NCBI GenBank assembly: GCA_016282055.1
Contig: JAEEJT010000193.1
Location: 1-7,801 of the forward strand
DNA: 7,801 nt
Reading direction: 5' to 3'
Source: Bacilli bacterium
Lineage (GTDB): Bacteria; Bacillota_I; Bacilli_A; ML615J-28; CAG-698
Positions within the stretch are counted from its first letter, which is position 1. The number at the start of each line of letters is the position of its first letter. Both the position numbers and the translations under genes were made by a program. Below are positions 1 to 5,326 of the stretch, piece by piece. The notes beneath the pieces were generated by a model, which worked only from the letters and a program-made list of their open reading frames with translations, did not search any database and was not told where the DNA came from.

Positions 1-2854
1 TAGATGTTGATGCACTAGCTCCAGTATCATGAATTGTAATTAATTTAACATTATTTGTGGAATTAGGAGCCCAATTAGCATTATCATTAGGAAGCAACAT
101 CACTTCTATTTCAGGTAAAGTACCAAAATAGAATTTATTAACACTATAATAAACTATATTTTGATATGATGATGAATTAGAATAATTTACAGTTTGATTA
201 GTTACATATGAATTATGAGCTCTAGCCAATAATTTCAAACATTCATCAGCACTAGTAAAATCACATACATTAACAACAATATATGAATAAACTTCACTTC
301 CACTAACTCTAGCTATAATATTACAACTACCAATAGCTTTAGCAGTAACTACACCACTATTATTTACAGTACAAACATTAGTATTACTTGATTCATAAGT
401 AATAGTTCCACTTGTTCCTTTAACACTAGCATTTAAATCTAACGTCTCATTAATAAATAAATTTCCATTAAATTCAGTATCAAATTCAACTTCTTGATAA
501 GTTTGAATAACATTTATATTTACTCTACAAGTAGAATTATTATATGGACTAATTAATGTAACATATCCACTACCAACACTTAATCCCTTAACAGTACCAC
601 TTTCATCTACACTAAAGAAACTGTTTGGTGTGTAAGAATATAATAATGTCTTAGCATATGTTGATAAATCAATGTAACTATCAATAGATACACTTTCATT
701 AACAAACACATAAATAGTAGCATCATTACTTAATTCAATTTCATTATATCTATAAACTTTATCTAAACTATCTAAAGAACTATACATAAATGCAGAATTA
801 ATCTTATTACTATTAGGTGTAATTAAACTATTATTATTATAAAATAGATTTCCACATGCATCAACTTTAACAACATTTTCATTAACATAATCAAAATACA
901 TATTAGTAGGAACACTATAGAATATATTATCATTACATACAATATGAGTTAAAGCTATATTTCTTTCAATTATAATTCCATTTTCAAAGTTATCAAATTC
1001 ATTAGCACATACTTCATAATATTTATAATTACTACAAGTCAAATTTGGTCTACCAACGTATATACATGTATCACAATTAGTAAACTTATTACCATTAATC
1101 TCAGTAGATGCTCGTTGAGAATTATAAATACTAGTTAAATAATTAATAGATATCGCATCATTTACATTTGTAAATGTATTATTATTAATAACATTTTGTT
1201 GTCCTGATAAACCTTTAGTTGTATCATAAATTCTTAAACAATACGTTGAAGTAATATAATCAAATGTATTATTAATAAAATATAAATTACATACATTATC
1301 AATATAAACCATTGATAATGCATCATTACCATCTAATGATGTAAAATGATTATTTCTAATAAACATATTTTTACTATAGTTACAACTTGCAGCAACAAAA
1401 TTTATAAATCCATTTCCAGTATTATTACTTTCAACGTAATTATGTTCAAAAGCAAAATTACAAATATTAAATGTTGGGTTCTCTGTAGTACCTTCATCAC
1501 CCATAGTATTCTTAATTTGACTATTACTACTAAATTTTAATCCTCTAATAGATAAACCATTAAGACCTTTAGCTAGTGTAATAGTACCTGTTAATGTACT
1601 AATATTAGTCCAATCTGCAAATTCTTTAGTGATATTATAAGAATACAATGTTATATTATTCTTATTTATAGTTAAATCATCACTATAGGTTCCACCAGTT
1701 AATAAAATACTATCTCCATTACTTGCAGCTTGATATGCTAAAGTTAATGAATCATAACCAGTTTTATTAACATAACATGGTTTAGCATTAACATTAATAG
1801 TCTTTTCATCATATAAATTAAGTCCATTATAAACTGCTTTTACTTTTATAGTTCCATAAGTATTAATTACAAGTTTATTATCATTAATAGTGCATGCATT
1901 AGCAGGATTAAACTCTAAAGTATAATCTCCAGTACTAACTACACTAAAATCTACTTCATCAAACAAATAAGCTTCACTTGGTAAAGTTAAAGAAATAGAT
2001 GCTTCACTATAACTCCATTTAGCAACTAATGTAATATCCTCAGTTACAGTATAACCAATAAAACTCCATTTTTCATCACCAATATACCAACCTTCAAAAG
2101 TACACATACTCTTTGTTGGATTATTAGGTTTGAGAACTTTTTTACCACTTTCAACTAACTGGCTAGCTACACTACTTCCACCATTAGAATCAAATGTAAC
2201 AGTATATTTAACAGTTTGTTTTAAAGTACCATTAACTAAATCATTAATCCATTCTTCTTCGCTCTTATTATAGCTTGTATTATATTGCTTATATATCTCA
2301 TAAGCACTCTTTCCATTAGTACCTTTTAATGAGTTTAACCAATCATTAACTGTGCCATTAAAACCTTTACTACAAGCAATATCATATGCACTCTTTCCAT
2401 CTCTTCCATTAAGAGATTCTAACCATTCATCAATAGTACCATTAAAACCATTATCACAAGCTAGATCATATGCACTTTTACCAATACTATCAGATTTAAG
2501 AGAATCTAACCATTCAATAACACTTCCAGTAAAACCAGCATCACAAGCAAGTTCATAAGCGTTCTTACCATTACTTCCACTATTTAAATTACCAGCATCA
2601 ATTACACTATCATCTGTTAATGTAATAATTAGCTTATTGTTTTCAATAGAAGCATTTTTAATTCCAACACCTTTTATTGATTCAATCCAGTCATCATAAG
2701 AACCATTATATCCACTTGCTTTAGCAAAATCATAAAATTCTTCTTCTTTTGTTTTATCTTCAGTATTATTAGGATCTTTAAATAATTCACAACTAACAAA
2801 AAAAGACAAAGAAAAAACAAATAAAACTAATAAAATAATTCTTTTTTTAATCAT
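1..2854 (-). CDS. Modular surface lipoprotein with C-terminal N-acetylmuramoyl-L-alanine amidase-like domain (3' end outside window)
   Basis: The frame is open from an ATG at 2854-2852 to the window edge, giving 951 residues and no stop. An in-frame TAA at 2869-2867 and an AAGAAAGG site fix the start. Residues 1-22 are a lipoprotein signal: KKR, a hydrophobic core and a lipobox-like FVSC with Cys22, so the protein should be anchored outside the membrane. Then come: residues 38-62, a degenerate repeat; 96-209, four repeats of 28-29 residues (GKSAYDxA...GFNGT...EWLxSL); 216-280, an InlB B/List_Bact_rpt-type repeat (YTVTFDSNGG ... FEGWY ... WK-like end); about 281-357, an Ig-like strand-rich domain; about 360-690, a parallel beta-helix (DSLTLAYQAASNGDSILLT entry, then many N-x-F-x-N turns); about 700-780 and 781-860, Big_2-like domains. 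From about 930 the motif ITIHDTG (His942) matches the first zinc-ligand region of Amidase_2 enzymes. The amidase call rests on this short motif only; the rest of the domain lies outside. The likely role is cell-wall or surface-glycan binding and peptidoglycan cleavage. About 22 Cys is unusually many. Confidence 0.8.
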   Translation of the reverse strand, partial: MIKKRIILLVLFVFSLSFFVSCELFKDPNNTEDKTKEEEFYDFAKASGYNGSYDDWIESIKGVGIKNASIENNKLIITLTDDSVIDAGNLNSGSNGKNAYELACDAGFTGSVIEWLDSLKSDSIGKSAYDLACDNGFNGTIDEWLESLNGRDGKSAYDIACSKGFNGTVNDWLNSLKGTNGKSAYEIYKQYNTSYNKSEEEWINDLVNGTLKQTVKYTVTFDSNGGSSVASQLVESGKKVLKPNNPTKSMCTFEGWYIGDEKWSFIGYTVTEDITLVAKWSYSEASISLTLPSEAYLFDEVDFSVVSTGDYTLEFNPANACTINDNKLVINTYGTIKVKAVYNGLNLYDEKTINVNAKPCYVNKTGYDSLTLAYQAASNGDSILLTGGTYSDDLTINKNNITLYSYNITKEFADWTNISTLTGTITLAKGLNGLSIRGLKFSSNSQIKNTMGDEGTTENPTFNICNFAFEHNYVESNNTGNGFINFVAASCNYSKNMFIRNNHFTSLDGNDALSMVYIDNVCNLYFINNTFDYITSTYCLRIYDTTKGLSGQQNVINNNTFTNVNDAISINYLTSIYNSQRASTEINGNKFTNCDTCIYVGRPNLTCSNYKYYEVCANEFDNFENGIIIERNIALTHIVCNDNIFYSVPTNMYFDYVNENVVKVDACGNLFYNNNSLITPNSNKINSAFMYSSLDSLDKVYRYNEIELSNDATIYVFVNESVSIDSYIDLSTYAKTLLYSYTPNSFFSVDESGTVKGLSVGSGYVTLISPYNNSTCRVNINVIQTYQEVEFDTEFNGNLFINETLDLNASVKGTSGTITYESSNTNVCTVNNSGVVTAKAIGSCNIIARVSGSEVYSYIVVNVCDFTSADECLKLLARAHNSYVTNQTVNYSNSSSYQNIVYYSVNKFYFGTLPEIEVMLLPNDNANWAPNSTNNVKLITIHDTGASASTS
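2228..2569 (-). repeat. Four in-frame tandem repeats of 84-87 bp (GKSAYxxA...EWLxSL type)
   Basis: The units lie at 2483-2569, 2399-2482, 2315-2398 and 2228-2314, encoding residues 96-124, 125-152, 153-180 and 181-209 of the lipoprotein. Each begins GK(S/N)AY(E/D). The first three continue with a Cys-containing ACD or ACS, GF(N/T)G, a Trp in EWL or DWL, and a SL(K/N) end. The fourth unit is degenerate and lacks the Cys. An older, weaker copy precedes them at about residues 38-62 (FYDFAKASGYNGSYDDWIES). Repeats of this kind are common in Firmicutes surface proteins and phage tail proteins, probably as stalk or linker modules; that role is inferred here. Confidence 0.85.
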
Positions 2855-2860
2855 ATATAT

Positions 2861-2868
2861 CCTTTCTT
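2861..2868 (-). promoter_or_regulatory. Ribosome-binding site of the lipoprotein gene
   Basis: AAGAAAGG lies 6 bases before the ATG at 2854. With the in-frame TAA just upstream, it selects this start and gives a proper lipoprotein signal peptide. Confidence 0.75.
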
Positions 2869-2891
2869 AAAATAATTTTCTCTCTATTAAT

Positions 2892-2900
2892 ATTATATCA
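2892..2900 (-). promoter_or_regulatory. Extended -10 promoter of the lipoprotein gene
   Basis: The minus strand reads TGATATAAT: a perfect TATAAT (2897-2892) with the TG of an extended -10. No good -35 stands at 16-18 bases (TTTTAA at 17), so it probably relies on the extended -10. The predicted start near 2885 leaves a leader of about 30 bases. It lies downstream of the preceding gene's terminator, so the lipoprotein gene is a separate transcription unit. Confidence 0.6.
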
Positions 2901-2962
2901 TATTTTGTATGACATTAAAAATCAAAAAAAAAGGATAATGTTTTTTTATAAATATTTCCATT

Positions 2963-2993
2963 AAAAAAACTCTTGCTATAAAAGCAAGAGTTT
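2963..2993 (-). terminator. Rho-independent terminator after the zinc-ribbon/TM2 gene
   Basis: A perfect 11-bp inverted repeat (arms 2967-2977 and 2983-2993, AAACTCTTGCT) has a 5-base loop and, on the minus strand, runs into a T-tract at 2969-2963. It starts 5 bases after the TAA at 3001-2999. It ends the transcript of the TM2 gene and of any read-through from the ATPase operon. Confidence 0.92.
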
Positions 2994-2998
2994 AATTA

Positions 2999-3397
2999 TT
3001 ACCATTTAGATACGCTTCTACCTTGACTATCAACGTAATCACCAGTTAATATTTTAATAAAATCAATTAATGCTAATACGAAAATAACAAATAGTGGAAT
3101 TACTAACCAACCTAATAAAATAGTAACTAATAAATAAGTTAATCCACGTTTAGTATTTCCTAAATAAAATAAATGAATTCCTAATAATCCTAAACCTAAA
3201 GTTAATGGACAAGCAAGTATTGCAGCAACTAATCTACTATAAGGAGAAGTTTCATAACCTTCTCTTTCAGTACTCATAAAACGATTAAGATCTTCAGATC
3301 TATTTTCAGTAAAACTACCACCTACTTTTGTTCCACAATCGGGACAAAAATTCTCTCCTTCTTTTAATTCTTTTCCACACTTACTACAAAAAGCCAT
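2999..3397 (-). CDS. Zinc-ribbon and TM2-domain small membrane protein
   Basis: This 132-aa protein opens with a zinc ribbon, C4-x2-C7 ... C18-x2-C21, each pair followed by G (CSKCGKEL, CPDCGTKV). A polar linker covers about residues 25-52. A TM2 domain follows: hydrophobic segments at about 57-79 and 86-118 around the family-type motif GIHLFYLGNTKRG, ending ALIDFIKILTG. A short polar tail ends in KW. The zinc ribbon is expected in the cytoplasm with two membrane helices behind it. Proteins of this build are widespread in Firmicutes and their role is poorly defined, so I give no function. The start is supported by a strong AGGAGG site (TAGGAGGAATCAAAT before the ATG). It lies 65 bp after the TOPRIM-like gene with no terminator between, and has a weak promoter of its own. 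It could be an independent housekeeping gene or a membrane partner of the ATPase pair. Confidence 0.9.
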   Translation of the reverse strand: MAFCSKCGKELKEGENFCPDCGTKVGGSFTENRSEDLNRFMSTEREGYETSPYSRLVAAILACPLTLGLGLLGIHLFYLGNTKRGLTYLLVTILLGWLVIPLFVIFVLALIDFIKILTGDYVDSQGRSVSKW

Positions 3398-3425
3398 ATT
3401 TGATTCCTCCTAACTCTTTGACTAT

Positions 3426-3454
3426 ATGTTATCACATAATTTTAATGTCTTCAA
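3426..3454 (-). promoter_or_regulatory. Possible promoter of the zinc-ribbon/TM2 gene
   Basis: TTGAAG (3454-3449) and TAACAT (3431-3426) are separated by 17 bases, with TG one base before the -10. Each hexamer matches consensus at 4 of 6 positions. The predicted start near 3419 gives a leader of about 22 bases. A small dyad (arms 3425-3429 and 3434-3438, TATGT/ACATA) covers the -10 and could be an operator, but it is short and AT-rich. Confidence 0.4.
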
Positions 3455-3462
3455 TATATTAT

Positions 3463-3948
3463 TTAAATTCTTTCAATATATTTATCTAATACAAATAATA
3501 TATTCGATGAATGTCGTTTAATTAGTGGGTTCTTACAATCCAAATTATTTAACTCTTTTAAAATTGATTCACTTTTCCTTTGAAAATTAATTGCTTCTTT
3601 CAATTTATTCTTATCACTTACTTGTTTGCCTAAATATACATCTTCTATATCTAAATTCATCCAAATTAAATTATAATTATTATCGTTACAATACTTTATA
3701 ATTAAATTATTTATTTCTTCATCTCGATCGTAATCTGCACAAATAAAAACAATTGATTTTCTTACACTATTAGAAATTATCTTGTTTATCTTTTTATCTT
3801 GTTTTATTAATTCTGGTTTTGTTCTTGAAAATACTTTTTCTAATGAAAAACTTCGAGGTTTATAATAAAAATCTATTGTCTTTTTTATATACATCCAGTC
3901 GGTTTTTGCTGATGTAGTAGTTTCCATAACAAAGATTAATTGATACAT
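3463..3948 (-). CDS. Small TOPRIM-like protein, partner of the upstream AAA ATPase
   Basis: This 161-aa protein has no family I can name with certainty. An N-terminal beta-strand ends in an acidic residue (QLIFVMET, Glu9), followed by a helix starting near Thr16/Asp17. A second strand ends in an acidic cluster (IVFICADYDRDEE, Asp72, Asp74, Asp76). A third runs into NLDIEDVYLG (Glu102). The order strand-Glu, then strand-DxD, then an acidic residue after a third strand, is the TOPRIM pattern; RloB and DUF4435 (AriB) proteins have the same layout and a DxD followed by an E before a short conserved tract. It is short for either family. Its start is 2 bp after the ATPase stop, with its AGGTGAG site in the ATPase end, so the two are probably translated together. 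Met8 is a poorer start because it would cut the first strand. The inferred role is nuclease or effector controlled by the ATPase; an alternative is a non-catalytic partner. Confidence 0.6.
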   Translation of the reverse strand: MYQLIFVMETTTSAKTDWMYIKKTIDFYYKPRSFSLEKVFSRTKPELIKQDKKINKIISNSVRKSIVFICADYDRDEEINNLIIKYCNDNNYNLIWMNLDIEDVYLGKQVSDKNKLKEAINFQRKSESILKELNNLDCKNPLIKRHSSNILFVLDKYIERI

Positions 3949-3950
3949 GT

Positions 3951-5249
3951 TTACTCACCTAAAAAAACATTAATAAAATCAAAATCTTCAATATTCATTG
4001 GTGAATTTAAAAAATTCCCATTAGAATAATCACTCATAGGAGATCTATTACCTTTGCCTACCCAGATATCTAAATTACAATCATTCCCTAGTACAACAAT
4101 AGACCCATATTGATCTTTTAATGCCTTCATAGTCTCAATATTATGTGTTGTAAAAATTATCTGACCTTGACCATACTTTTTAAAGAATAAAACAAGTTTT
4201 TCAAAATACATCGAATTTAAATTAGTATCTATTTCATCAATAAATACAATTCCACCATTACTGCAATTATCTAAAAATGAATATAACTTAACAAGTTGTT
4301 TTATTCCTGAAGATTCATACTCATACTCTACTTTATAACTATCATAAATAAATAATTTTTTAATATGATAATTATTACCATCTTCCCTATATCTCAATTC
4401 AATTTTCTTTAAATCAGGTTTAAATAGTTTAATAAACTTAAACATCTTCTTTGTTTCACTTAAGTAATAATTATAATTAGTTTTATTTATGACTTCATCA
4501 TCTAAGTAATTAAATAATTCTAAGTTATCTAAAGCATAATTAGCTTTATTCATAAATTCTTTTATAACATTAATATCAAACTTATAAGTATTATGTAAAT
4601 CAGAATCATTTAAAAATACATTAATATTATTAATTAAAGAATATAATTTTAAAACTATCTTATCAAAAGGTAATAATAGACTTAACTTATTATAATAATT
4701 CTTATTTAAAAGCATATTTTTAAGAACAAGATTAATAATTGAATTGTGTATTAAATCACTTTGACTAAAACTATATATATCATTATTAAATCCTTCTAAA
4801 AATGTAGTATTTAAAGAATTAAATTCATATATAATATCATAACTATCATTTATTGTTCTTCCACTAGATATTCCAATGCTTTCATAACTAATAATGTAAT
4901 CATTAATTAATATATCTTTTTTTATTTTAATGATGTGATTAATAACTTTATTTTGTTCATACTCAAACTTCATAGATATATACATTTCATTTGTCTTATA
5001 ATTTATTAATTTACTAAGACTATCTTTTGTATTATTTTGAATTAAATAATCAAGAGAACAAATAATATTTTTATAATAATAAATACCTGTTAATAATGCA
5101 CTCTTACCAGAACCATTATAACCAAATATACCTTTAACATTATTAATTCCTTTTATTCCTCTTTCAATAGTTTGATTACATAGATCTATAGTAACTAACT
5201 TTTCTATGTTCTTTATACCATAAATACCAAATTGCAAAAGTTTATTCAT
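3951..5249 (-). CDS. AAA15/RloA-like ATPase, probable sensor subunit of a defence system
   Basis: This 432-aa protein has the full set of ABC/SMC-type ATPase motifs: Walker A GYNGSGKS (residues 43-50), signature-like ESSGIKQL (312-319), Walker B IVFIDEID (334-341, catalytic Glu339 after Asp338) and an H-loop TTHN (His369). The N-terminal strand FGIYGIKNIEKL is the usual start of AAA15/AAA21 proteins. Between the halves, residues 55-300 form a mixed helical and strand insert rich in Asn and Lys, with no clear long coiled coil. The C-terminal tail (RSPMSDYSNGNFLNSP) resembles the ends of RloA-type ATPases. No fused TOPRIM domain is present, unlike OLD or GajA; the next gene may supply it in trans. 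It is the first gene of the unit, with a GAGGTGAT site and a very strong promoter just upstream. The ATPase call is firm; the anti-phage role is inferred from its class and partner. Confidence 0.9.
   Translation of the reverse strand: MNKLLQFGIYGIKNIEKLVTIDLCNQTIERGIKGINNVKGIFGYNGSGKSALLTGIYYYKNIICSLDYLIQNNTKDSLSKLINYKTNEMYISMKFEYEQNKVINHIIKIKKDILINDYIISYESIGISSGRTINDSYDIIYEFNSLNTTFLEGFNNDIYSFSQSDLIHNSIINLVLKNMLLNKNYYNKLSLLLPFDKIVLKLYSLINNINVFLNDSDLHNTYKFDINVIKEFMNKANYALDNLELFNYLDDEVINKTNYNYYLSETKKMFKFIKLFKPDLKKIELRYREDGNNYHIKKLFIYDSYKVEYEYESSGIKQLVKLYSFLDNCSNGGIVFIDEIDTNLNSMYFEKLVLFFKKYGQGQIIFTTHNIETMKALKDQYGSIVVLGNDCNLDIWVGKGNRSPMSDYSNGNFLNSPMNIEDFDFINVFLGE
3954..3960 (-). promoter_or_regulatory. 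Ribosome-binding site of the TOPRIM-like gene inside the ATPase gene end
   Basis: AGGTGAG lies 5 bases before the ATG at 3948, within the last sense codons of the ATPase gene and just before its TAA (3953-3951). This supports translational coupling and equal dosage of the two proteins. Confidence 0.7.
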
Positions 5250-5252
5250 ATA

Positions 5253-5260
5253 ATCACCTC
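5253..5260 (-). promoter_or_regulatory. Ribosome-binding site of the ATPase gene, at the predicted transcript 5' end
   Basis: GAGGTGAT sits 3 bases before the ATG at 5249, counting from its last base. Because the -10 ends at 5267, transcription should start near 5260, so this site would be almost the first thing in the mRNA. Confidence 0.7.
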
Positions 5261-5266
5261 AACATA

Positions 5267-5295
5267 ATTATAACATTTTGTAATATTTATGTAAA
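5267..5295 (-). promoter_or_regulatory. Strong sigma-A-type promoter of the ATPase/TOPRIM-like operon
   Basis: TTTACA (5295-5290, 5 of 6 to consensus), a 17-base spacer, and TATAAT (5272-5267, 6 of 6), with TGT directly before the -10 giving an extended -10. No operator-like dyad is visible around it, which suggests constitutive expression. It abuts the terminator of the preceding metallopeptidase gene. Confidence 0.85.
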
Positions 5296-5326
5296 GAAAA
5301 AGAAGTCTTTTTTTTTAAGACTTCTT
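5296..5326 (-). terminator. Rho-independent terminator of the M60 metallopeptidase gene
   Basis: A perfect 10-bp inverted repeat (arms 5300-5309 and 5317-5326, AAGAAGTCTT) has a 7-base A loop on the minus strand and is followed by a short T-rich run (TTTTTC). The stem overlaps the first two bases of the stop-codon triplet on the + strand (5325-5326), so the stop lies in the hairpin. Confidence 0.85.

Noticed and set aside
1346..1540. Open frame of 64 codons on the plus strand
   Set aside because: It lies antisense inside the lipoprotein gene, is Ile/Thr/Ser/Asn-rich as expected from the complement of a low-GC beta-helix gene, and has no ribosome-binding site.
2352..2558. Open frame of 68 codons on the plus strand with internal repeats
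   Set aside because: Its repetition simply mirrors the tandem repeats of the lipoprotein on the minus strand; it has no start signals.
2228..2569. Regular repeats considered as a CRISPR array
   Set aside because: The unit is 84-87 bases with no alternation of constant repeats and unique spacers, and it is in frame in a protein.
3425..3438. Small dyad between the TOPRIM-like and zinc-ribbon/TM2 genes as a terminator
   Set aside because: The stem is only 5 AT-rich pairs and has no T-tract after it.
3925..3927. Met8 as an alternative start of the TOPRIM-like protein
   Set aside because: It has no SD site and would remove most of the first beta-strand leading to Glu9; the upstream ATG has AGGTGAG at good spacing.
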